Assembly: GCA_014529385.2 (NCBI GenBank)
Contig: CM043966.1
Location: 88,103,587 to 88,167,586, forward strand
DNA: 64,000 nt
Reading direction: 5' to 3'
Source: Adiantum capillus-veneris
Lineage: Eukaryota; Streptophyta; Polypodiopsida; Polypodiales; Pteridaceae
Part shown: in pieces, positions 21,794 through 34,289 of the stretch
How positions within the stretch are numbered: position 1 is the first letter of the stretch
Layout of the letters: each line of letters opens with the position of its first letter
Program-made: the position numbers and the translations under genes
Notes under the pieces: model-generated
The model's database searches: none
The model's input: only the letters and a program-made list of their open reading frames with translations
Told to the model about the DNA's origin: nothing

Positions 21794-23014
21794 TTATGCA
21801 GTCTCGATCATTCTTTGACACATTTCGAGTCTCTGCTTTTCCAATTCCGCGTTTGGATAAGTCAACCACTGTTGTTCTTGTGTTTGGTTGCTCTTTAATC
21901 TCGCTTCATAAGCTCTCATCAATGCATCCAATGGTTCGTGCACTTTGTCGACTAACACTGATCCCCCTGAGCTCACACTTGTTGTCTCTTTGACGCTCTT
22001 CAAATTTGACTTTTCAGAGTCCATTTCCCGTATTCTGTTTTGACTCTCAAGTTTCTCTAATCTGTATTTTGTTTGTTTTAATTCCTCAGCTAGAATCGCG
22101 TCTTGCTGTTCTTTTTTCAGTTTCATGCGTGCTTTCCTAGCTTTCCATGTGTTTTCATGGCTTCGTCGTCCTTGACTAGCCAATTCAGTCTCTAACTTTC
22201 CATTCTCTGGTTCTCTAGTGGTTTTCTTCGCTTGAGCTCTAGTAACAACTTGCGTTGGTATCAGAGTTTCATTTTCAAACCCACTGCTAGTACGAATCGA
22301 CTCTAGCATGTTCAATGTCGTCTTTTGTACTTTGTTGGGATTCTTTGAACAATCCTCAATGAAGTGAGTGACACCACACTTTGTGCAATATGCATTTATT
22401 CTAATGATTTCTGTGTGTGGACAAACATTCATCAAATGGTCACCTCCACACTTATAACAGGGTCCTAATGCAGGTCTTTGGGTCCCTTGATTTGCCCTTT
22501 GTGGATAAGCTGGTCTTTGGCCTCACAACCCTCCATGAGCTATGAACATAAGTGTTCTTGCATCCAAGCTATACCTCTCTTCATCTGAGGCGTGTGCGGC
22601 TATTGGTGGTCCAACATTTCCCATCATGCTCCACTGTTCTGGTTGTTTTGGTTCTTCAGGTGGATAATACACAGTAGGAGCCATGAGTGCACTGGAATCT
22701 TCGTAATAAGTCTGAACAGGCACTAAAGCTTGTTCTTCCCGATTCTCTAAGGTGGGTGCATATCTAATGCCCACTGGTCTCGCTCCTGGTAAAGGTGGTT
22801 GTTGCCCCAATACCGGCTGTGGTCTTTCTATCCCCATAGGTCTTGGTACGTTTCCTGTTGGGTATCGAGGTACTGGATGTACCTGAGGTGGTGCTATTTG
22901 AGCTGGAGGTGCATACTGGCGCTCCTTCACATAACCCTTGTTGTAATAGCACTCCTCTGTTGAGTGATTTGTCCATTTTTGTTCAATCGCACACCATTTT
23001 GTTAGTTTTGGCAT
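21794..23014 (-). pseudogene. Element B nucleocapsid remnant; capsid missing
   Basis: 22523-23014 starts MPKLTKWCAIEQKW and is Pro/Tyr-rich after a knuckle-like NHSTEECYYN. Around 22350-22470 two knuckles of form C-x2-C-x3-H-x4-C follow: CYKCGGDHLMNVC and CTKCGVTHFIEDC. 21794-22100 is a charged coiled coil (EELKQTKYRLEKLESQNR). Only about 80 bp separate this ORF from the primer site, so the capsid domain is absent and packaging would need help in trans. Confidence 0.82.
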
Positions 23015-23076
23015 TGGTTAAAGGTATGGTGCTAATCTCCTAGGATTAGTTCAAGGTCACCTACTTAGGGCTCTCG

Positions 23077-23094
23077 TCCCCGGCAACGGCGCCA
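23077..23094 (-). promoter_or_regulatory. Element B primer binding site (tRNA-Asp)
   Basis: Minus strand reads tggcgccgttgccgggga, 18 nt complementary to the 3' end of plant tRNA-Asp(GTC) as I know it, starting 2 nt inside the LTR boundary. Confidence 0.9.
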
Positions 23095-23096
23095 AA

Positions 23097-24045
23097 TGTT
23101 GTGGTGGTTACGCTGCTAGCGGTGGCTATGATAGCAAGAACTCAACCGGCAAACAAGAATGTCAGACGAGGATGGAGCTTGACCCGCAGGCACATGGAAA
23201 CAAATAGGTGGGTGTCAAATCACCTACTCGACCTTCTAATGACAATCACTACCAAGGAAATCAAATCTCAATTCTCAAATACACAAGTGACTGAAATCCA
23301 TACTACGAACAAATGCTATCTGAAACATGATCTAGAGTCATCGCATCAGCCTCAAACTCAAAGGGATGTCTCTACACTAGGTAAGGACAATACTCTATGA
23401 ATCTACAATACAATCTCAACCTGTAACCACTCCGTGCGGTAAACGCGTATGAAGATAGGACGAAAACAGGTGACCGAATCTCGACTCCGTTGGTACTAAT
23501 GTGTAGCTCTACTCGCTGCGGTTCTATAGATATATGGCACGCTCAATTCTGACACACAGGTAGGGAGAAAACTCACATAGAAGCTTGTGGGAGCTCATCT
23601 CGCGTAGAAGCCGAATGCATGCACGCTTGGTATTGGTGCATAGCTCTTGCTCTTGCTAACACAATGGTGGTGTCGCTTCTCCAATGGCGGCTCCGTAGCT
23701 CGCGTAGCAAGAGGATAGACTCTCTCTCTCTCACACTCTCTCTCAGACACAGTCACAGTGCTCAAAAACTCAGCTTGATTAATGATTTAAAATTTTTTTT
23801 CTCTTAGGTTTACAAAAATTGGCTCTTATACCTCAGCGTTGGAGGTGTGAAAACATCTCTAATCTAATTACATAAGCAGGTGAAACTACTTGGGGAATAC
23901 AAGTTGGAAACTCAATTGAGTCCCGCTAATTACAATGAATCGGCTCCATAAAAAAATGAAATGTCGAAAAGACATTTATTACAATAAGTGTTTACAAAAA
24001 CATGGGTGTGAGCAAAAATGTATAGGTGTGGTCCTCCGCTCAACA
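23097..24045 (-). repeat. Element B 5' LTR
   Basis: 949 bp, repeat of 9469-10420, TGTTG...CAACA. Contains a CT-rich tract at about 23718-23748. Confidence 0.95.
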
Positions 24046-24560
24046 GTGCCCTTGCCGCTTGATGAATGCTTTGTGGTTATCAATAGCCTTTGTCTTTAGC
24101 AATAGGTTATGGTTTCTTGATGGTAGATGTAAGACTTGGTTGATCAGATTAATGGTGATTGGAATCTTTACTGTCTCTCCGTCTTTGTTGGTCAAGGTGG
24201 ACTCACCATTGTATTGAATTGAGCTCATTAGCTCATGTGCTCTCTAAAAATTTGTTCCCCATGGTTGTAGTATGAAGAAGGTGTCCATCTGTAGACACCT
24301 GGATCCCTCAATGACTTCTTCTTGCTGGTGCAATGTCCAAAGTTCCTTTGGAAAATGGTAGTCATCACTTTTGTACCGTCTTTGGCCTCAATCTTCCAAT
24401 GAAGTTATTTGCAAGTATCTTTACCAGGTCCTTCTCTTATATGTGTTCTTTCTCATTTGATGAGATCTCCACCATCTGGTAGGGGTGAGCTTCCCACTAC
24501 TTCCTTGGTCGTCTGTGAGGCACCTTGTCATCAGGTTTGCATGTAATTAGCTCCACAAGT
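24046..24560 (-). pseudogene. Element E accessory ORF, N-terminal segment
   Basis: 24046-24228 is open: SSIQYNGESTLTNKDGE then IPITINLINQVLHLP, a pattern like the plant transposon-protein region. Upstream (24230-24560) coding-like sequence continues with frameshifts and stops. The frame passes across the B insertion site into 9468-9189. It sits 3' of E's integrase and protease 2 by way of a spacer, the same order as in B. Confidence 0.65.
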
Positions 24561-24726
24561 TGGCTAAAAATTTGTCAAGGAAGTTAAAAAAAATACAAAC
24601 TTGACCATAAAATGAAAAATGAGCATAACTTGATCAAAACAAGTCCAAACTTGACCGCACTTCACCAGTACATCTAGGAAAACTACATGCACTAGGTCAT
24701 TTGACTACGTATCAATTTTGACTCAA

Positions 24727-25885
24727 GGGGTCATGGATCATTGGTTGGAGATTTATGCCAATTTTTGGAAATTTTCTCATACTTTGAGTATTCTCGCATG
24801 TTGGAAAGGGTTTTAAAATTCAAATGACTTGAAACTCTAGGGTTAGGTCAGCTTTGGAATTTGGGACTTGAGGGTATATTTTTTTCTTGAAAAGCTTGCA
24901 GGGGGTCATTGATCTCAATCCATGTTCATCAGCCATTTTGAGTGAAACTTGAGGTACATGTTTCTATAGCATATCCTAATCACACTCGTAAAGTTATTTT
25001 CAAGTTTGGACAAGTTTCTCTCTAGTTTTCCCAGCTTCCCAAGTTATGGCCCAATTTGGTTCAACTTTGCCATATTTGTATTGGTTGGCAATTTTGATCT
25101 TTGATTGTGGTCAATCTACTTGGCATTTTGGCTCTTCTGATGATTTGAGTTGGAGTATTGCCCAAATCATAACTATCTCTTGATTTCTGGCACAATTGGA
25201 GTCTTTCTTACCTCTTAAGGTTCCCTGGCAAGTTTGGACCTTGTACAAGCATTTTCTGACTTTTCTTGCACTACTATAAATTCATATCTTTAGCTTTGCA
25301 CCCAAGCCAAAAATCACACTTTTCAGACTTTGACTCTTTGAGATTACAAATTTTGACAAATAAAGCAATTTATAGAGCCACGCAAAAGACATATTTCACA
25401 TTTCCCAACTTGTACACACACACACTCTACAATTCATTTTTAGCAAAATCTGGTTGTATGGGGGGTCATGGATTGCGATCAAAGTTCAGAACCAAAATTT
25501 GACAAAACTTCATGGGCAGGTTCCTAGCCTATTTGCCAAGCTTCTCATGTGCTTCTTCTCAAGTTTGGACCAATTTTTTCCATTTGTGGATCAAAATGAA
25601 CATTTGGTGACTGAAATTCCAATTTGACTTGAATTTTGGGGGTTTTGATGTCTGTTTCACACCAAATTTTTAGGGAACTGTTCCCAAGGTATGTGCAAAC
25701 TGTCTGTATCCAAATTTCCTAGTTTCGGCCACTTGGGGGTCATGGATCATGATCCATGTTGGGATGCAAGAAAAAATTGTGATTGCAGCTCGATTTGAGT
25801 AGCTGATAGGTGCTTTCTCCAGCATCACTTTGCACCACTCTGATTTGAATTTGGAAATGGGGGGTCATGGATCACGATCCACGTT
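24727..25885. repeat. Five-copy palindromic motif in E spacer
   Basis: Copies begin at 24727, 24902, 25462, 25736 and 25861. The best (25741-25758) is the perfect 18-bp palindrome catggatcatgatccatg. The copy at 25861 has one arm changed (CAC/CAC). Each is preceded by GGGGT. The sequence between copies is not repeated. Confidence 0.8.
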
Positions 25886-26219
25886 GCACCCCATTTGGCA
25901 TTTTGACTTGCATGGCCAGATTTTGTAATGCAACCAAAGCATCCCTATGCACTTATAATTGGATTTGTGGATTTGGTTTGCTTGACCAAAAGGTCCTTGA
26001 TAGTTCCCCCAAATCCTAACTTGGTTTTGATTGATTGTGCTGTTTTGGTTGATTGTAATGTTTTGATTGATTTTGTTGTTTTGGTTGTTTGTTTGCTTAC
26101 TTGACCATTCATAGATGTTCATATACTAACGAGGATCATACCTGTGAAAACTGGTGTAGAGTGGGTGTCTAGTGTGGCTGTAGTAAGCAGAGACATGTTT
26201 GGAAGCTCTAGGTCACAAA

Positions 26220-26221
<2 letters not shown>

Positions 26222-26260
<39 letters not shown>
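26222..26260. repeat. CT microsatellite
   Basis: Uninterrupted CT dinucleotides, about 19 units, inside the E spacer just before the phrase shared with B's spacer. Confidence 0.97.
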
Positions 26261-26262
<2 letters not shown>

Positions 26263-26743
26263 AGTGGTAATCTGTAAATGAGGTTTGATTTGCCCCATCT
26301 TCCTATATGTGCCCGTCTTGTCGTAAATGTATTGTGCATTCTTACCTTATTTTTCCACCTTTTGTATGTCATACCACTTGTAGCTTAGACGGCTCGTCAT
26401 CCGGACACCTAGTTATTTACTGGTCATGATTTTGTACTTCTGGTCCATTGTAAGTTAGCCCAAATTTTGTCATGTGACACATCCATCCAGGTTTGACATG
26501 CTCAAAGCTCTTGCTTTATAGGTTGGATGTTTGCTTTCAAAACTTGAATCCAACTTTCTTGGCTCTGTTTATTGATTTTTTATATTTATTAGGTTAAAAG
26601 GCAAGAAAATCATTAAAAATTATTATTAATTGGCCAAAAACATTTGACAATATTTGACAATATGACTCAATGCTATGCTTGATAACATCAAACTTCTGCT
26701 AAAAGTCAATAAAAAAGCAAAAATTTAAGCAACAAAACACACG

Positions 26744-27960
26744 TTATACACTATACACATAATCTTTCAACATCTTGCCGCCTAATGTCTTGCAATATGC
26801 TACTCCGACTGTGGTTACTCTTCCATTCCTATTCAGAGTCACCCCAGGCAAAGGTTTGTGCAATGTGCATGGACGTAAACAATTTGTCGATGGAAGGCCA
26901 TGAAATGTGGCCCTATCATGCTTATGGAAGAGATGCATTTGGTAATATAGTGCTATGTGTGATGAGGGTACTGAACTAAATTTTTTCGTGGTTTTGCTTG
27001 GCAAAGTTACCTCTATGCTACTGTACCAAAGAAAAGTTGTTGAGGACAAATTGCCCACTCTTTGATGGTTGGTGGGATGAGTAACGTAGGTTGGTTGTTG
27101 TTTGGTCTGGCCTGGCTCTTGGTACCCACTTCAAGATTGTTTTGGGAGAATGAGAAGATGATTGACAGTTTGATTGTTTTGGTCTCCAATGCCATGTTAG
27201 TTTTTTTGGAAATCATCAACTTCTCAGGTTGACATTTGGGAATCCATTCGTAGTTGTTGAAGCCTAATGAAGCATGGATTTGTTGTGTGGAATTCCACCT
27301 CTGTTTGGGCTTTGGAGTAGATGTTGTATAAAATAAGAAGCTGGACTATGTCAAGTTGGAAAAGTGATTGTGAAGCAATGTTCTGGGTATCCAAATCTAT
27401 TTTTTCTTCATGGTCATGATTGACTTTTTGACCCAAATCTTCTTAATTGTATTGCTATGAGTGCACATAAATTGTTGTGGTTGAGGATCTGACTCTAGTT
27501 TGCCTACCACCAGTTTGCGATACTGAGGTTGTACACCTAGATGTGATCTGTTTGTGCCAATGGCATAATATAAGCTTTACCCTTGAGAGTGTACTTCAAC
27601 ATGTCATCGTGCCACTCTCAGACTGCCTTGTAAGTGTGCATCCACAAACCTGACAAGATGATTTTCTCATTCAAGTCCGTATCATCCATGACATGGAATT
27701 GATGTGGGCAGTGGTTACCATCGATGTTAATTGAAACATTGGCCTATCCCAAACTAACCATTGTTTCTTTGTTGGCTTCCTATAGCTCAATTTGGGTTGG
27801 TTCAATCATGGAGTTTGATAGTTTGAGGTAGGTTGAGTACCACATAGCATTGACCCGTGCCCTAGTATCTAAAAATTCTCTTTCTGTAGAGCCGTTATCT
27901 AGCTGGACATTGATTCAAACATCCATTTGGCCAAGCCAACTTTGTTCTATCTGAATTGCT
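26744..27960 (-). pseudogene. Element E second protease and tail, decayed
   Basis: Minus-strand translation from about 27930 matches B's protease 2 in order. EREFLDTRARVNAMWYSTYL is the active-site region, with DTRA for DSGA. NIDGNHCPHQFHVMDD follows, then ILSGLW where B has LLLGQPW. The tail (27440-26744) includes IKKIWVKK. Many stops and at least one frameshift from integrase. This shows the integrase / protease-2 order is older than B. Confidence 0.65.
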
Positions 27961-28154
27961 GTAATAGGAGGAGATGGTGCTATAGCCTACCGGAGTGGGG
28001 TTGGATGTTGACTTTCCTTGCACTTTAAATTTTGCATCTAAGATTCCTCTTGTGCTTGTTCTTTAATTTCTTGAGCCTTCTATTTTTGTACCTTTGCTTC
28101 ATGTATCTTCTCTAGCATTTCCGCGGTGAGTGGTTGATAATACTTCTTTAATCT

Positions 28155-28650
28155 TCAACCATTGATCGAATTAGACATTACCCCTCCCTCCAATGTTGCA
28201 AATTGGATGTCGCCACTCAGTAATGTGTCATTAATCACAAATGGGCTGTTACCCTGCTTTTTGAGTTTCTTGGACTGTTGTTTTAAGGTGTAGACTAGGA
28301 CATAATCACCCTTTTGAAACTCCTTGTTTATCATGTGTTGGCCATGGAAGTCTTTCATCTGCCTTTTTTGTGCATACATGATGGATGCAACTACTTTTAC
28401 TCTCAATTTGTCCAACTAGATTAGTTGGTCCAATTTGGAAGACAATTCATGCCCCATCCATCCCATTTCTTATGCAGCATGTAACATAGGAATAAAAAAC
28501 TCCACGAGCGATATGGCATTTATCCCAAACACCAAAATGAACGGTGTTCTGTTCTATGGCATTTTGTATGTTACCCAATATGACCATAAAGTCGAGTGTA
28601 GTTTTTTATCCCAATTCATTCTAGATTCGTCGTTGACAATTTTTGTGAGC
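28155..28650 (-). pseudogene. Element E integrase C-terminal fragment
   Basis: Reads closely parallel to B: KLHSTLWSYWVTYK, VFGINAISLVEFFIPML, GHELSSKLDQL, then KGDYVLVYTLKQQSKKLKK. Stops interrupt it. Similarity to B stops near 28650, where unrelated plus-strand sequence begins, so E is truncated there; the catalytic core, RT and gag are missing from this copy. Confidence 0.82.
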
Positions 28651-28689
28651 ACTGTTGGTGAATCACTTTGATTGGATGATGTAACGCTT

Positions 28690-29600
28690 CCGATGTTCTT
28701 GTCGAGGAAGCACACTTGCCCATTTCATTGTGCTCCCTTGGCCTGAGGAGGGAGTACCTCCCGCTTCTCTCCAAGATTGATTCCAAGTTTGGGACTATTT
28801 TGGAGACCCCGCGCACAACGGCTTCAATCGTTGCCAAGGCAGCAGGTATATGTTTTGGTTCAGGACACCTACTATCCCTCGAAGGTAGTTCTTCTACCTA
28901 GGGTAAGTGACCGTTGGTTGTGCCAGAGCATGGAGTATTTGGGTCTCCCGAACTACTGTTTCATATGCAAACAGGTGGGCCATCTCACAAAGGCCTATCC
29001 TCACTGGGGACCTTGACTAGCGACACCGGCTCAACCTCTCAAGGTTGGACCAGCACAACAGATAGAGACCCAGGGTGCACAAGCTAGGACTTCTGCAGAG
29101 ATGGGTGACAAGTCAGATGATGGCTGGCAGTAGGTACATGGCCGCCACTGTCGCCAAGGATAGGCTCGCCCCCCCCCCTGCCTAGAGGCCGACCCATGGC
29201 AGGTAGCACCATTGGGTTCCCTAAATCCCCCATTTGGTTCCAGAACTCAACCTGGAGCCAGCCAAGTACTGTATGCATAGTCCACTCTACGTGATCCTTG
29301 CCACACACTAGAAAGGAAAAACCAACCATTGTATCCAAGGCCTCGGCACCTCGGGTTGCCAAAGAAATAACATGTACTTTAAAAAAATATGCCTCAAGGT
29401 CAGGGGATGGATCGCCAAGAAACCGCGTAAAGTCGTAGTCAAAGAAGTCCCATCGTTGACAGATGTCAAAACTGGTCAACCCTTGCAAGATTGTCACAAA
29501 GAGAGAAGTTTGCACCAAAAGGTTCATCCTCAAGTAGGGAAGTCCCTCTTGAGCAAGCCAGCTTGTATTCAAAGCACAGCCAGGAGATCTCTGAGCTGCT
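28690..29600 (+). pseudogene. CCHC_4/LINE-ORF1-type nucleic-acid-binding pseudogene
   Basis: Plus strand, two frames. 28716-28901 has LRREYLPLLSKIDSKFGTIL and 28777-29016 has RVSDRWLCQSMEYLGLPNYC then FICKQVGHLTKAYP. The P-N-Y-C-F-x-C-x4-G-H layout is that of the zinc knuckle after DUF4283 in plant LINE ORF1 and related proteins; the last Cys is Tyr. Past 29020 the frame has many stops. Family assignment is from memory of the motif. Confidence 0.55.
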
Positions 29601-30073
29601 GAGGAGTGTCATGTTCCCTGGGTTGGTGGTGGAGTATGGGAAGGGATAGGAGAGGAGGCTGTAGGGGCAGCTGGGGAAACTAGAGTCGCAGAAGGAGGGT
29701 GTTGGGGAGGGGGGAGCTAAGGAGTCAGTAGGCGAGGGAGGTGGAGGTGCTGTTAGTGGTGAGGTTGACGTGGAAGGAGGCTCCTCAAGAGCATCCTGCT
29801 GTAGAGGGTAGAAATGTGACAAACTTACTACAGACACTTTGGTCGTTAGCCAAGTTCAGTGTGACGCCGCCTGATGTAGATGGAAATAGACACATTGTGA
29901 ATTACTTTTTGCAAATACACAGAGTGATCCTTGCTATGTATTTGTACATGACAGACTTGCTACAGACACTTTGGCCATTAGCCAAGTTCAATGTGATGCC
30001 GCTTGATGCAGCTACACATTGTGAATTACTTTTTGCAAATACATAGAGTGCTCCCTGCTATGTATTTGTAAAT
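29601..30073. repeat. Intergenic stretch with a 132-bp tandem duplication
   Basis: Units at 29818-29949 and 29950-30073 begin GACAAACTTACTACAG and GACAGACTTGCTACAG and both end near TATTTGTA. The second lacks a few bases. 29601-29817 is GA/GT-rich with nothing recognised. Confidence 0.85.
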
Positions 30074-30269
30074 GAGGATTCTTGGACAGAGGATGTAGAC
30101 CTACAGACTGCACGCTCTTCTTGGGCATGGGTTGTGGACACTCACTTCACACATGGCTTTCTCAAGGACGCTCGTATGCGGACTACTCCCCATCCAAGAT
30201 GACCTCGAAGATTGCGAGATTGGCTACCGTGGCAATATCGGCTTTCTCTCACTTAACCCACGAGGATTG

Positions 30270-30986
<717 letters not shown>

Positions 30987-31310
30987 TCCCCCTTCTTGAA
31001 AGAAAGTGATCGTCTGTGATTACAGCTCAAAAATTTTCGAGGGTCATTCTGAGGACATTCTGAGGGACAATCAGTTTGCTCTTTTTGTTAAGGAGTTAGC
31101 TTCTCCTTTCGGCTCTTTTGATCAAGGAGTTGGCTTCTCCTTTCGTCCACGTCAGAACTGTTGATATGCTGGCATAGTAAAATTAGCCATCACACCCAGA
31201 CCGCATTGATCTTCCACGGGTGTCTTGATGCACTAAAATAACATACCCAGTCAATCTCATCCAGCTAGGAATATTCAATGTGTTGTGCTTACATATGCAT
31301 GTTACAAGAC

Positions 31311-31570
31311 ACAACAAACAGCACCGTTGAGCACTCCCCCGAGATGAGCGCTTTACGGTATGAAGCTACTCAACGACTACCTCATCACTCCCCCCAAAAT
31401 AACCTAAAAAGATATGGGCCATGAGCTCAAAGGACTGTAAAACCAAACGCTCCCCAGACCGCAGTCTACGTCGCTTGGAGGTTCAAGCATACAACCAAAC
31501 GCTCCCCAGGCATCGGCCTGCGTCGTTTGGAGGTTTTTAACATACAATGGAACGCTCAAGAAATAAACAC
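31311..31570. repeat. Dispersed repeat, copy 1, with 52-bp tandem unit
   Basis: Resembles 43010-43250 over about 250 bp (shared AACGACTACCTC, ACTCCCCCCA, AATAACCTAAAAA, GGTTCAA). Here a 52-bp unit starting AACCAAACGCTCCCC is tandemly repeated (about 31440-31545). Probably a piece of an unrecognised LTR element. Confidence 0.7.
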
Positions 31571-32245
31571 CCAATGTCCCCAGCAATAATTGTGAAAGTG
31601 ACAAAATTTGGAAAAGGGAAAGCAGGGCATAAATGCTAAACACGAGCCTCTACATTGTGCATGTCATCAATAGATGGTAATACATGGCCAATCCGACAAC
31701 CAAAAGGCGATGGGCTAACTGCTCAATTGTCTTCAACGTGCAGTGGTCATAGTGATAACTGGAGGACAAGCCCACTTGTTTAAGATTGGGGTTATCTCAT
31801 CTTATGATCCAAATATGCTTGCATCCATTCACGTACCTAAACCCTTGTTTCCATACCGTATATACCATACATAACCTTACATATTCTGTAGATTGATTCG
31901 TCTCACACGCTACATTTTTAAAATTAGAAAAATGTGGTTTTTATGAATTTTTATCTTCAATCAATGTTGCATATTTTTATAAAAAGATTTTGTATATGTT
32001 TTTCGATAACGATGCCTAACGCATGGTACCTAATGTGCCTAACTACCTTCGGTACAAATGTAGCAATTTTTTCATCTCACAATTTTTTCTACATTTTTGA
32101 AATGGAGATGACATGGAAATTGACTTTAAAGGATGATGTTTAATCCAACTATCTTGCTTTGGTAAACTATTTCACCTTCTGACGTTTTTCATAATTGCAG
32201 GAGAAATGACACAGTATTTGGTAACTGGAAAGGCATGCACAAAAA
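31571..32245. other. Unassigned stretch
   Basis: AT-rich sequence without recognisable coding or repeat structure. Coding similarity to B's gag region begins only at 32246. Confidence 0.4.
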
Positions 32246-32696
32246 ATGCCCTCTTACTTGAGAGATAATGAAGACGAATCCATAGTGTGTAAAACCACTC
32301 AGATAAAAAGAGCGGAACAAACCCTAGAGGTAGACAACATCCATTCAATCATGTCTACACCCATTCAATGCACTCTTACTTTAGGAGAACTGTTAAAAAT
32401 CAAACCATATTTATGGAATGATCTACAAAAAACTCTAGAGAAGGTGGGGATAACATGGCTAATTGTGAAAAATTTTAAAAAATTTTGAACAAAAATTGGA
32501 TAACAAAGAGATTAGATCTGTTCGAATGAGCAAAGTTGGAGAATACTACGAAGGGGAAGAAGGAAATGCAACCCTTCCAGTGAGATATAATGATATAGAA
32601 ACCATGGCAGTACTGGATAGTGGGGCAGGCATAGCCTTAGCCACGAAAGTAGTATGGGAATCATGGGGAAAACCAGCCATTAGACAAACTCGAATG
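32246..32696 (+). pseudogene. Plus-strand fragment of B-family gag/protease
   Basis: MPSYLRDNEDES, STPIQCTLTLGELLKIKP, KVGEYYEGEEGNATLPV and MAVLDSGAGIALATK follow B's 21655-20950 in the same order, on the opposite strand. A frameshift lies near 32480. The active-site DSGA is intact. The fragment ends at AIRQTR, where the LTR at 32697 begins. Confidence 0.82.
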
Positions 32697-33017
32697 TGTT
32701 GGGAATGGGATTGAGTTAGCTATGGTGGATGAAAGAGAAACATAGCATCAATGTGTGAGTGTGTGTGTAAGCAAGGTTATCACTCAAGTGAATTAGGCTC
32801 CAAGATAGAATTAGCTTGGACTCATAAACACAATCTTGAGTATTGACTTAGCTTAGCACAAGCTCACCATAGCCAAGCATGTAGTGCAAAATAGAGTTGT
32901 GTTTATTCATTCATGAAATGAACTTTAAGTAGCTCTACAGCCTTGCTCCACAGTATGTGGGATAAATCCACTCTCCTCTCCTTGACTCACACTTTAGGAA
33001 AAAGCTCACACTTTACA
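32697..33017 (-). repeat. Lone LTR, 321 bp, copia-like
   Basis: Starts TGTTGGGAATGGG and ends CTTTACA; on the minus strand it is preceded by AAGGGGAGGAT, a polypurine tract, so it reads as a 3' LTR. It truncates the gag/protease fragment to its left. I could not find the matching 5' LTR. Confidence 0.65.
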
Positions 33018-33062
33018 ATCCTCCCCTTGAGGTTTGGACTATGACAAGGTACTAAAGATGCA

Positions 33063-33217
33063 GAATCCACGCAGGATGATAAGTTGTTATCCACACAGGA
33101 TGGTAATATCCACACAGGTTAACAAAATCCACACAGGATGGTGATGTCTACACAGGATGATAAAATCCACAAAGGATGGTGATATCCACACAGGACGATA
33201 AAATCCACATAGGAAAA
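33063..33217. repeat. Degenerate minisatellite
   Basis: About eight imperfect units of roughly 20 bp based on TCCACACAGGATGGTGATA, directly inside the LTR at 32697-33017. Confidence 0.8.
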
Positions 33218-33689
33218 AGTCCTCCCCTACAAGTAGAGAGGCTACATCTTCAAACTATGGATTTACACACTATGGATTGGTCTTCATTATCTCCCAAGTA
33301 AGAGGGAGTTATTGTAGGGTTTAAGCTAAACAAGACATTGCGGAGAATTGCAGCGAAGTTATTGAAAGGTGTCACGAATAATGCGTGATGCAAGGCGAGT
33401 GCAACTCATTGAAATGCTGCTTTACCAAGCGATTGAAAGCAATGAAATTAGTCGGCTGTATCATCCCTTGTTATAGTGGAGAGTAGAAGATAGACATGAT
33501 CTTTGAGGACTGATTCACGTAGCCCTCGTACAAAATGGGAAAACCATTGCTTACTGTAGTGCCATTTTTGTAGTGTAAGTATTAAAATGTAATTCGTGTA
33601 TGTGCCATACAGGCACTTGGAAATTGGAGGTTATTTCTAGTCTTCTCTTGTGGCTAGCATGCTTTGAGACTGTCAAGATATCTTCTCAT

Positions 33690-33710
33690 GCGCGTGCGTG
33701 CGCGTGATGT

Positions 33711-33775
<65 letters not shown>

Positions 33776-33846
33776 ACCAACTCGTGTGTGCACACGTGTA
33801 CACATGCGCACGCACGCTGCGTGCGCGTGCACACACACACACACGT
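33690..33846. repeat. Compound microsatellite GT, GA, CG/CA
   Basis: GT tract 33708-33734, GA tract 33735-33772, then alternating CA/CG/TG to about 33846. The short ORFs over it are artefacts of the repeats. Confidence 0.95.
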
Positions 33847-34289
33847 GCATGTGTAGATTTGGGCTCTTTGATGCCAAGTTCACGGGCTACCATGCCCACA
33901 CCCACACAAAGAAACCTTCGGGTTTCTAGGATGCTTATGGCAGCAAACATACTGGAAACATATGCAAGCTTGTGAGTATGCACTGGACTGCCGATCTCCA
34001 AAGATACTAGGTTTTTGTGAATGACTTTTGGTACATGAAGGGTCTTAATTTTCCTGCAGTATGATCTAAGCTGCTTCTAGTGAGATCGTTTTTTATTTCT
34101 AGACACTTGCTAGGTTTATAGTCTGGGTATTCTACATGGGCATTCTAAAACCATAAAATGAAAAGTAAGTCAAATCATGTGAGGCTCCCAAATGAAACAT
34201 AGGGATCAATTGAAAAAACGAAAAGAAAAGGAAATGATAAAATTTCAGTGTATGCCTAACTCTTGCCTTCTATCACCCAAGTATAACCT

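Larger units (their letters stand above)
9469..24045 (-). mobile_element. Element B: 14.6-kb Ty3/gypsy with second protease and accessory ORF
   Basis: LTRs at 9469-10420 and 23097-24045, TGTTG...CAACA ends, perfect 5-bp target duplication GTGCC (9464-9468 and 24046-24050). Primer site matches tRNA-Asp. Minus-strand order: nucleocapsid, protease 1, RT, RNase H, duplicated zinc module, integrase, protease 2 with W-x-P-K tail, 2-kb spacer, accessory ORF, polypurine tract. Capsid is absent. By eye the LTRs differ at roughly 5%. The tRNA-Asp primer and long 3' extra region recall the Tat/Athila side of plant Ty3/gypsy elements (inference). Confidence 0.95.
24561..26740 (-). other. Element E non-coding spacer
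   Basis: About 2.2 kb with no convincing coding sequence, the counterpart of B's 13160-15240. It holds five copies of a GGGGTCATGGATC-type motif, several of them palindromic, plus a CT tract at 26222-26260. Confidence 0.55.

Noticed and set aside
33063-33217. CRISPR-like array
   Set aside because: Units are contiguous and degenerate with no spacers; eukaryotic context; a minisatellite.
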